DNA from: Pristionchus mayeri
Taxonomy: Eukaryota > Nematoda > Chromadorea > Rhabditida > Neodiplogasteridae
Assembly: GCA_036245805.1 (NCBI GenBank)
Contig: BTRK01000006.1
Coordinates: 56,785,257 to 56,849,256, forward strand
Direction: 5' to 3'
DNA: 64,000 nt
Shown: in pieces, positions 46,502 to 58,500 of the stretch
Position numbering within the stretch: position 1 is the first letter of the stretch
How the letters are laid out: every line of letters begins with the position of its first letter
Made by a program: the position numbers and the translations under genes
Notes under the pieces: generated by a model
Told to the model about the DNA's origin: nothing
The model's input: only the letters and a program-made list of their open reading frames with translations
Database searches by the model: none

Positions 46502-49500
46502 TCAGTGTTTCGATATGCGCGCTGCTCCGTACATGCGTACTATCCGCTTTGTCAACGCTGAGGGGACGAAGTAGTCACGGCGTTTCTCGAGGATCAGTCG
46601 ACGGACGGGCGCTTCGGCGACAAGAATGGCAAAGTTCTCGAGAAGATGCCTCTCGCACCGCGAAACGAGCTCCTCGATCGCATTCTCCTGCAGAAAAAAA
46701 TACTTTGATCGATGCACTCTGCTCTGATACCGCCAGAAATGGCCATTGTTTTCGTGATCTGTTGTTCCTGATCGTGTTTTGATCAGCTAGAGACTAGTGC
46801 CTTAGCCTCCGATTGCTCGATGGAGCCCGAAAATAGACAGCAAGTGCACCGACGTCATGATAAAAATCAAATCGGGGGCGTGATTAGTCAGCGCGTGACA
46901 GACATTGAGTCGGGTAGGTCATGCTATCAATGTTTTGGTCTTTAGATTGGGCACGATGGGAATTTGCGCGCGCGCATTTGATACTGAAGACGGAAGTGAA
47001 TCTGATTGAAGATAAATTGTTTTGCAACTGTAATAAACACGTGAAGATTAATGGATGGATAATTGGTCAGGCGTACTCTGCTATGGCTACTAATTCTACT
47101 GTCGCACTTACAATTGCGTAAGTGTAGAGATCGGCGAAATTGGAGTCGTTGATTCGCTTGGCGAGGAGGGCGACAGCCTGAATGATAGTTCAAAAAAAAA
47201 ATTCGGGATTATCATAATTCTGCTTGCTCTTTCGTGATGCTGAATACTATTAGCAGCGATCAGCCACGCATTTCTACAGAGAGGCATAGTAAAATATAAC
47301 GAGGTTCATATGCGTGAAATGGCGTATTTGATCCATAATGGTGTCACTCCTCCCTCTTTACAAAGTTCTCTTCCCCTCGACACCCTCTTTACTTTACATC
47401 AATCGGACGATCAACTCCCTTCCTTCTCTCATTATATTTTCTCGCACATTATGTACTGGATGACCTTGTGGTGTAGGATAAATAAAATGCAACTACTTAC
47501 CTGGGTGTGCAAGGCAGGCAGCCCGTAGGCCTTCGCCGCAGGCAGCAGAGGCAGCACGCTCCGAATGTCCCCGAGCTCCCGCAGTTCACCCGTGTACACG
47601 AACTCGAGCATCGACTGCAACATCATTATACAGCTCGCGATTGGATGGAAATATGGAAAAGAAAATGTCGTTTCTAGTAGTCAATTATGAGACACCTACA
47701 GTTCGCTCTTTATGTTCCGAGTAATCAATCACCCACAAGGAATACGCTGTAGGACACGTCGTCGATATGGACGACATCGTCGCGAGAGCGGGACAGGAGC
47801 AGATCACGGAATCGCTCCGACGCGTTGATCAATACGATGCGATGGCCGTAGATAGGTCGGTCACCGACCTGAGAACCATTTGTCATGTTGGTACTAAGAG
47901 GGATGATATTCGTTGGTTGGTAATGACTGGGGGATGATAACTTAAATGGTACCGTTCTCAAGAACTTCCACAGTTGGTCAGATATTGACAAAACATCATT
48001 CTAAGAAAAAGTTACGTAGTGGATAAGCTTTTTTCGGTTCTTATTCAGACGGATCCAAAATCAAAGGGTATCATTGTTTTCGTAATGTGATCTAATGAGC
48101 TCACCATGAACTTGACATCGGAAAACTGCTGGTTATTAATGAAATTTGAGTCGATCAATGGACGATGTGAGGAGGAGTTCGATGACTTCGTGTCGTCGGG
48201 CACTTCCTTGGCGTAGTGATGGAGTCGGGAGATGGCCGCAGCTGCGCATGTAGGATCACCATCGGATAGGGCGCACTGCCAGCGGATGATACCGAAGAGC
48301 TGAAGGCATTATCGATTGTCTCCGATAACGCGGTTTCTTGTTGGCACAATGCCAACAAGATTCGCTCCGAGAGCCTCTCTCATAGATTCTGTATTTGCTT
48401 TACTCCACATTTTCTTTCCCATCAAATTCCACTGTACATATGTAGAATGTAACATTAAATTAAAAACCTGTAGATAAATCGATTCTGACAACACCATATG
48501 CAAAGAATAACAGAACTGACCACGTGCAGACAGTCTGCGATCGTGTCCTCACTGATCTCAGCAGCGAGCTTAGCTCCGAAGTCTGATAGTACCTGACAAT
48601 GATTTCAATTTTACTCGAGCGTTATTGTCACTATTCATCCACTCTAATGGTGTGTTAAAAGCACCTTAAAATGTGACGTCGAAATCAAGGAATTCTAAAA
48701 TGGCCAGCTCGAAATGACCTTCTCTATCAGATCGATCCTCCTCTGCTCGAGTGCCGTCTGCAGGGCCTTCGTCCAGATATGCATGTTCCAGTTGAGACCG
48801 TGCACTGAATCAAGCAAGTTATGCTAATGTTCCAAATATTGCAGTTTCTTCGAATCAGATTCTTTCCAAAGTCTGCAATGCACTCCACTAGATAGATGTA
48901 ACGAAGCCTGCTTTACAGATGTAACGAAGTTTGCGTTTCGCAAACAAGTATAATTACTAGTGCTCACCCGACTCCTTGATGTCTAGTGCGATCGTGGGTC
49001 TGCCCGTTTCGACGGCGTAATACATCGCTTCCTGAAGTGTAGAATGAAAAGACCGGACAAACTCTTGCAGAGCGCCGCAATGAGAATTTTCTGTACAAAC
49101 GATTATTTCCCGAATTTCGAACCTGCAGCGCCAGTTTCGTTTCCTTCGGCAGAGCATCAAATTCCGTGCGCGACTCGAGAGGCTCCCGGGCCTTTCCTCC
49201 GTTGAGGAAATCGCTCACCGAGACCGAACGACTCTTCTGATCTGTGACTAAATAGAGCTCATTGGATTGATCGTGGTAGCTTTGTCCTAAACCAACTAAC
49301 AATTTTATAGTGAAAGGAAAATGTAACAAATGAATCAGCAAGTTTTCCAATTTTACCTTACCTCTCTCTTTCGATACTCATCATATCTAGACTTTGATTC
49401 TTGATAAAAAAAGCAGGTTTTTATTAATCGCGTTTTTATCGATTATCAATCACACCTCGATGAATGAGTGCTCTCAGAAGAGTGTCGTTGCCTCTCGCTG

Positions 49501-52500
49501 CCGCCAGCGCGAGTGCTGAGGCGCAGCCAGAATTTCTGAAAGAATATTTACAAAAATAGAGAAAATCAGATATTTTCAATTCAAATTTCTGCATTAGGAT
49601 TCCTGATTAAAGATTAAGAGCTAGTCACGTGAGATAGATGCACTTGCGTGTGCTGAATATGATTATGCAAGAAAAAGATAATAACGTGAGATGGATGCAC
49701 TTGCGTGTTTACTCAGTCCCATTTCTGATAAGAGAGAGGCTCACTTGAAGTGCGCGTGATTAGAATCGTAGACTATGGATGATTTGAAGGGATCGGCGCC
49801 CTTCTCCAGCAGAGTCCGTGTACATTCAGCATGGTTGAGCTGAACTGCGACCTGAAAAAAGTCGAGTGGAATCTGATCTTTGATCTTTTGGAATTTCCAT
49901 ACCTGTAGGGGCGACTCCTTGACCATGTTCTCATTCTCGACATCGGCTTTGGCATTCAGAAGGATCTGCACCAAATTGTACTTCTGGATGGCGACGGCCC
50001 TGCAAAGTCTTGAAATCACCCTAGAAATGATACATCCAACAAATATTTTACGGAAAATCTAGATATTGTATCTTCCCCCGCACATCAATTCCGTGCCCAT
50101 GTATTGGGGTGTCCGGAAAGTTCGTATAATGCTTCGGAAAAAAGTCAGTTCGCGATCAAATGCAGTGATTGCGCAATCTGTTTGTCAACAATGTATTGCA
50201 TCATTCTGACGTTGAGTAGTGAGAGGATTTAATCAGTCTCCTAGTTGCTACATTGATTCTTGTGATGGACTCCCATCTCTACCTCCGAGCAGTTTTACTT
50301 CATTACTACAGTCTTGGCCGATCCGTGAAGGAGGCCCACTCTGCCCTGGCCCAGTCGGAAGGAGCTGACTCCCCCTCCATACCCTTCTGCTATAAGTGGT
50401 TCTCCCGCTTCAAGAAAGGGGAGTTTGGTCTCGATGATCAACCCCGCTCTGGACGCCCTCCCTCCCTCGATCAGCCTCTCCTTCTCCGCACACTGAAGCG
50501 CAAGCCCATGGCCAGTGTGCGTGAGTTGAAGAAGGATACTGGTACTCCCAGATCAACGGTGTCCGATATCCTCCATCGACCTGGGAAGAAGCCGAAACTC
50601 CCACAAGTGATTCCCCATGACCTCTCCCCGAACAGCTGAAAAATCGTGTTCAAGTCTGTCGGGAATTACTCCATCGTAGATCCAATCTTCGATGGGTCAA
50701 TTCCATCATCGCTACAGATGAGAAGTGGATCACGTACGATAACCCTGTGAGGAGACTGCAATGGGTGGATGCAGATGAGAAGCCCACGCCCGTCCCGAAG
50801 AAGGAAGAGCACAGAAAGAAGGAACTCCTCTGCTTCTTCTTCTCAGTGCTCGGTCCCATCTACTGGTAGATCCTCGCCCCTGGCACCAGCATCAATGCCG
50901 ACCTCTTCTCTGAACAACTGGAAGATGTCGCGATCAGAGTCCCTCCCAGACTCCTGAACCAGGGCAAAATTCTTCTTCTGATGGACAATGCTCGCCCACA
51001 TCGAGCGAAGATGACCCAGAAGAAAATGGACGAGCTGAAGATCGAGAGGATTCCCCATAAACCGTATTCCCCGGATCTCTCCCCATGCGACTACCACTGC
51101 TTCCGCTCTCTCTCTGACTTCTGCAAAGGAAAGAAGTTCAAGAATCGAGATGAAGTTGTGAGGGCTTTCGTGAACTGGGCGGTCTCGAAGAAACCCGCAT
51201 TCTGGAAGAGAGGAATCGAGACCCTGCCCAATCGCTGGAGGGAGGTAGTGAGAAAGAAGGGGGCATACATTGGTCACTGAGAATTGTAAAGCATTGAATA
51301 AAAAATAAAAACAAAAAATTATACGAACTTTCCGGACACCCCAATAGTTTCCCTCACACAAAAATACCTCCCCCCTTCAGTTATACGTATCTAGTATACT
51401 ATTCCACCCCTACTGCCTCGACACCCAACACAACGAATCGCAAGGAGCGACGTAACTTCCATCAACTACATCGAGGATAATCCAATACCTCCTATGCACT
51501 CTGAATGGATGGAATAAAAATTTGTATTTGTATTTGTATTTGTATTAGTTCAGATGTGCTATAGCCAATCAATTTGCAAAGCAAGTGTAATGTAGCAATC
51601 TCCAAGAAAAGTTCGAAATTAAGGACGAGTAATAAGTAGTGAGAAAGTAAAAAGAAGAAGAGATTACGGGAAGTTTGAACTCTAGTTCCTACCACGCCAG
51701 CGGCGTCCATCCGGTGTACTCCTTCAGAAGGTACGGTCGTCGGTCTACTCTCGGCGAGGGAACGGAGCAGTTGACAGGGCAGTTTGAGGAGAGCAGAGAT
51801 GATGCGGCGTCTGCGTTCGCTTGCACTATAGCTTCCGAGAGGGGGCACAATCCCTGGAAAAATGCACTTGGAGACATTTTAATTTAAAACGTGAAAACTG
51901 ATAGAAATTGAGTATCATGAATGACAAGGCGTGGCACTATTTTAAATCCAATTTCCAATAAGTAATATTTTTGATTGCTGCAGCGCGACATTCGATGTTG
52001 TAGCATCATTTTGTGAATGATGTAACTTTTACGAAGAAGCCGAAAATACTCACGAAAGCATTTCTAGCCGAGAGCTTGTCCGGTTCCAACATATCCGCCG
52101 CTTCTCGGATGTTGTCCGGATTTGCCGTTGATATGAGCTGGAAGGCGAATGCCTTCCTCGCCTCGCCCATCGTCGTCTCCGAGGAGACGTCGTGACGCCA
52201 GAAGTGAACGCCGACGGGAGGGCAGAGCATGTGGAGAAGGAGGCGGGAGGCCTGGAAAGTTGTTACTAACAAGTTGTAAGTGATAAAGGATTACCGTAAA
52301 ATCAATGTTTCAATATGCCTGCTTTTTCCCATTCCAATGGGACAAGCATGTTGTGATATTGGAGGTACAATTTGTTATAAAGATTGAAGCATCAATTGTC
52401 GCCTATGCATGCAGAAGTAGAAAGGACAACTACAGCAAGATGCGACTGCTACAGAGGAAACTGCAGCCTGCTTCAGGGAACTATTGTAAAAAGACAACTG

Positions 52501-55500
52501 ATGTGAGAGATCGACTTACCCGCGCGAATGATCAGAGATCAACTTTTAATGCATACCTGTTGCACGTCGCAGTCGTCGACGGTGAAGGACATCCGATGCT
52601 CGGCGTAGGCGTAGATGATGCGCACCCAATCGGTGATTGGAACGGCGTCGGTGGGCCTAACGAATCACTCATTTAGAGCAAATGTAGTGAATTCAGAAGT
52701 AAATAAATAACAAATTTTGAGCTGATCCGTGAGAGGGAGAGGAAGAGAGGAGAGAGAGACTCACTTGTACACGCCACTTTGACTGACGTAGAAGTGCAGT
52801 GAACGAATGCCGTTGCGACTCAGCCGAATCCTAAATCAATCACAATGGCCTTCCCTTCTCATCATCAGTTTTCTCTGCCCTACTTCACTTCACTTCTCTG
52901 CTCAATTCAACCCAGCTGGATTACGAAAATGCATTCATGAAAATCGACTAACATCATTCGGCTGGATAGAAAAATATGCGTTTCCTATATGTCCCAGAAG
53001 ACCCCAAAGTTGCTGATTCTATGGCGATTCCTCCCATAAAAACTCTCACGGCGATCGCTTAGCCGTCTTCCCGCAGAGTGATCCGTCCGATTCGACGACG
53101 ATCTTCTCGCGGATTTCGTGCACTTCGTCGATGAGGTCGGAGATCCCGATCATCGGGGAGCATCTTCTCCCTTCATTCATATTTTTTCTATTTTTTTCAA
53201 AAATTTCAACAAGTATGTTTTTGCACATATGCGTATTTTTATTATACTCCCTCAGAAAAGCTATAAACCTTTTCCAATTTGAGTGAACTTCTTTTAGCAT
53301 AGTTGCTTACATACTTCTTACTATGTCGAACAATAATAAATTAGGCAAAATTCTATCAGGCACATGGATGTTTTCATGAAACTCTCGATGTTCTCACTAG
53401 ACAGACTGTCGGTTGCGAGGAAGAATTCGATGAGATTCTTGTGTCCCTGCAGTTTTTCGTCCACTTCTTTCACCGAGAGAACTCTTTTCGAATCTGGAAT
53501 GATCTGTGTGTTTGTTGATCGTCTTCGCCCATTATGGGAAGCTCTCCCTTGCCCGCCAGCCTAAGCCTTCCCGAGCCTATTAAGTCCTTTCCCTCTTCGC
53601 ACGCTCATGTCGTGCACTGTGTGAAGTTCACGAATTTTGTTACGTTAATCTACGCAAATTTTCACAATTACCTGAGTCTATAATTCTCAAAATAAGCTCC
53701 TCCAACAAACACTCGAGCGTTGCCGTAAGGAAAACTGCAACCTGTAACAAAACTGTTCCAATACCAGATATTGAGATAACTGTCGGAACCATTTTTAAAT
53801 ATAATAATAGCTTTTTAGGAAGATTTAGCGGTCCCTAGATTGATAGGTAACGCTATCTACTCCGCCACAACTTCCTCAAGAGCGGAGATCGATCCGCTCT
53901 CGCTTCTGTTCACACCCTGTGGCTCTGTTTGCGGATACATATCATCCTGCATCTCCCTCTCTCTTCTTCTCTCAGAAGGAGAAAGAAGGGCAAAGATACT
54001 GATAGCGCTGCGTTCATTGTTTGGAAATGTGTCTCCTGATGCTGATCTCGCTGACTAGAGTTTGGGGAATGATACAACTATCTCTTCATTTTATATTGTC
54101 TCTCTCTCTCAACACAAGCACTCTAGAGGGTGGATAGATTGAGGATTCGGTGACCCGAACTTCGAACTCTACGGATCTAACTAACCGTGTCTGAGATGGG
54201 CTTGTTGGGCATCCGATCGATCAGCCAGCGGTACACGCGACCCACGCAAAAACTGCAAATGTTGATTGATATTGATTCAAGTACATACGACAAAACTATG
54301 AACGGAAGTACATCAGAAAAATATGACCACTGCTAAGAAGAATGAGTACAGAGAGGAGGCACTACAGGCGACTTTAGGCCGACTTTGCTTATTTATCGTT
54401 CGATCATTGGACAGATAAAAGTAGTGTTCCGGAAAATTCCGGTGAAGAAAAAGCTTCGCATACTTGAGGTCAGCTCGCTTGCTCAAACTCTTCCTCAGGG
54501 CGCCAGTGCCTGAGAGGGCGAAGAGCGTCGTTGCTTGAACTCCCGCCTTGATACAGGAAGAGAAGACGTCCAGGGGGAAGGTCACCTGAAACGAGATTTC
54601 GGGTGACAACTGAGTATTTATCCCGCTTGTCACCAGAATCGATCAATCTACGACGTCTCAGCGTTTTGAACACTTCACATGGCAACCTAAGGAAAAACAG
54701 CTAAGGAACAGTGGACAATTCTCTTCACCTAAGACCTACGAATTCGCTATGAGGGATAGACAATCTTCTACCTTGATTGCGGTCACCACTTCCTCCACCG
54801 TCAGCTTGAGTGAGTACGTGCACAGTCGACTGATCTCCTCGTGGAGCATCAACAAAGGCGCCTCGAGGAGGGAGACGAATCTGTGAAGACCCACTTTTTT
54901 CATGCCCAAATTTTCGAATCTCCATTCAAGCGCCGGCTAAAGAGCCTGTTCCACATGCCCAGGTATATCTTAGGAGTATAATAGTAGAGTCTATGATGCA
55001 GAATTGGCGAAAATGTGGAATCCTGACCTCGGTAGGGTGGTCGAGTCGAGGAAGTGCGAGTATGGTCGACATCTTCGGGCTTGAAGAACGGCGACAACGT
55101 CCCGGGAACCGAAAGGGAGCGTCCTGAGATAGATTTAGCTGTTCACCCACTTTTCCCCCATTTCGAAAGATGCAAATTGTTGCTCTTTCCCATTGCGCGA
55201 AACTTCAAAGTCTTTTTTTCGACCGATTTCCCTTTCGATCGGGCGACGATTTGACAAAAAGCAGCAGAGGGGACTACATTTCAACGTTCGGGCGAATTGC
55301 CGTGAAAGGAGCGAAGAGGGAAGAAATGAACAGTATGTATGCGCCATACAAGAAGTCTGACCTCGATGTTGAACAAAGACTGGGTTATGCCGGATCAAAA
55401 CCGTTTTGTTACCGAGATCTCTAGCGCAAATCTTTGTGATAGTATTGGTCTTTTCCGATCGGTTACATACTGACCAGGCGTGCTAGAAGGTCGCAAAATG

Positions 55501-58500
55501 ATCAACCTAACAATATGAGTGACCATGTGAATGTTATGAAAAGTGCTTTCGCGCCCCCTGAGCACTACCTTTCCACGTATAAATGTGGTTTTCTGTTATT
55601 TTAAAATATGGATTGACCATTCCCTTGTAAGTTTTATGGGCAGAGGATCTTTGTGTGCATGATATCAGGTTGTCCGGAAAGTCTTTGTCACTGGTTTTGT
55701 TTTAATACTGCTCGTCGCAAGTGCACTTTGGCGTCCTATATTTCCTAGTGAATAACAATCAGTGAAGGACCTGTATAGTTAACAACTCCCCATTCCCTTC
55801 CCCTCAGTAATGCCCTAGTAGAGTAACGAAGCATGTTCCAAGTGGCATCCACTTCCGATATGTTCTGATTTACCTTTTTCCGTCCTGCACCACGATGAAG
55901 GATTTGGATTCCATACTGAATAATATTTATGACACACATGTCCCCTCTACAACGCCATCAGGAATTGGTTCCATCGCTTCGTTGAATACGACTTTCCCTC
56001 GATGATCATGATAGGTCTGGGAGACCTCGTGAGTTAAATTTGGAAACGTTGAAGAAAGTTGTGGAAACGGACCCATTTCAAACTGCCCTTAAAATGGCCA
56101 ATACACTACGAGCCCACCATAGCACAGTAGAGGAAGGCTTGATAACCCTTGGAATGAGGAAACTTATCGGTCGATTCATACCTCATGACCTGGCCCAAGC
56201 CAACATTGGACGCGGAATCGATGATTCCAAAACCCTCCTCACTCTCTAGGATGGGGATCGACGGCTGGACCGGCTCATAGCCGGGGATGATAGATATACC
56301 CTCTACGATAACAACCACAGGGGAGCCCATTGGGTTGGAGAAGGAGAGACCCCATAGGATGTCTCCAAATATGAGCTATGTCCCATAAAAATCATGATTT
56401 TAGTTTGATGGAGAGCGGATGGCGTGGTCTAATCGGAGCTGCTCACCAAGGGCATACTAAATACTGGGGCCAAGACCGTCGCACAAATACAGAATCTGAA
56501 GTAATAACTTGATGGTTCAAGCCTGAATAAGACGAAAGGTTACTATCAGCACGAAACCGCACTTCTTCATGTCGCTAAACAAATCAAGCAATAAGTGACT
56601 GGAAATGGATGGATGGTTCTCCCCCATCCCGCGAATTCTACTGAATTGGCCCCACAGGAATACTGGCTTTTCGCAGACCTGACACATTCCCTTAGAGCTA
56701 TGGCCCCCAATTCCCGTGGAAGTCTCGATGCTGCAACCAAGCAATACTTTGCCTCGCGCCCAGTTGGGTTCTAAAGAGAGGGGACCCATAAGTTGAAGGA
56801 AGCTTGGACACATATTGGCAATAATGATGGTAAGTATTAGGAAAGGCTAAACCATAGCGATATTCCGGGCCCGTAACAAACGAGGGAGAGGTAGCGGGCT
56901 CGCTACTTCTCGCTACATATCGTTACGTTAGTTTTCCCGCGCGCACAGGGCCCCGGTCATCTCCTCGCCGCGCTCTCTAACCTCACCGGGTCAGACAGAG
57001 CGGGAGGAGGCGAGGGAGAGTAAAGGCATAGTAGCGAGATACGTAGCGAGATGTAACGAGAGGTAGCGGGCCCGCTACCTCTCCCTCAGAGGTCACGAGC
57101 CCGCTATCGCGAGGCGAGTTTTAGCGGGCCCGTTATTATCGAATTGCCAACACTAGTAAGTATCATTGAACTCGTGATATTGTATCCTTAAAGAAATAAG
57201 GTTTTGAAAAAGTGACAAAGACTTTCCGGACAACCTAATACAAGAAGTGGGGGGTGGAAGGACTGAATATTTCGTTGACTCACGAGAGTTTCGCTTCGTC
57301 CTCTGGCCGCACGTTGCACCGCAGGCGCAAGTGCTGACCGCGCGTAACGGAAGGCGAGCGAGGAGAGGCATCGTCGTTGACGAGCACCACCGTCGTCGAT
57401 TTGCGACTGACACCTGCGAAAGATCAAAGATCAACATTTAAAATATTCTTAACTTCATGAGCAAAACTCCCCATTTTCATGCTGAAATCCATGTCATTGC
57501 CTTTTTCTCAGTAAAGCTCCCTAGTCAAAGCAGCATGTTTGATATTATTAAATAGTAGTACAGTACTTCCTGGGGAGATCAGAAATTTCGAATAGAAGCG
57601 CAGAGGCGATCCATGCATGGACTATCTATCGGGGTCGACTGGGAAAGTGCAGGAGCGGACACGGTGATCATAAACTAATAGACTGCCTTTTTTATAACCC
57701 ATAGAAAAGTGATCGTAACTGTCCGAGAGGAGGGAAGGAGAGGCGAGATCAAGAGCGGGGGTAAGAGATATTGCAATTAGACAATGAATCATCTTTTTAA
57801 CTTATGCAACAATATATATCAATATAATGAAGCAGAGACAGAAGAAACTTTCTTAGAATACCGATCTCCCCAAAAGTCAATAATGAAAAGTCTCTTACCG
57901 AGTGATCCGCTGGCCGAACTTGCCGAGTCCTCGAAGTGGTCATTGTCGATGTGACGAGAAGCAGAACGATAACCGGAATCGGTCGGTGACCTACATGAGT
58001 TCAAAGTGAACGAGGGAAGAGAAAATTCGATTCGATCCAATCAACGGGCAGCTGTTTCATGCATACAACATTGTTATTTTTATGTCCCCAAAGGATGATT
58101 GAATGCAGGAGGAGGATACCTCGTAGACGAGGACATCTCGGTCATCGTATCCTCCTCATATCGATGCGAATAGCGACGCTCTTTCGCCCGCTCGTGGTGG
58201 ACCCTGAAAAGTAGAATCGGTATCGTTGCCAACTCTGGTCATTTTGAACCTTACTTCCCTTGTCAAAGTCCACATCTGATTAGCCAAACAGGGACTTGTT
58301 TTTGAGCCGGGTCAGCTGGATTTACTAAACCTTGAGCGATCCTAGCAGTACTGACTCATCCGTTACTACAGTGCTTAACAGTCACTCATCGATAGCCACT
58401 ACAATATATTACAGCATCCCTACCGTACTCACTCATCATTCGTTGAGGACACGTTGGGCGAGCTCTTGTAGAGCGCTCGAATCTGTTCGAGATCCTTCAG

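Larger units (their letters stand above)
55665..57238 (+). mobile_element. Decayed mariner with a nested palindromic insertion
   Basis: Terminal inverted repeats: both ends carry AGGTTGTCCGGAAAGTCTTT (right end in reverse complement), with TA at both outer boundaries (55663-55664, 57239-57240). Length 1,574 bp, about 300 bp longer than a typical mariner, the excess being a GC-rich insertion at about 56865-57150. It lies in the ABTB-like intron 55124-57283. The repeats differ from those of the mariner at 50.1 kb, so it is a separate lineage. Confidence 0.9.
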
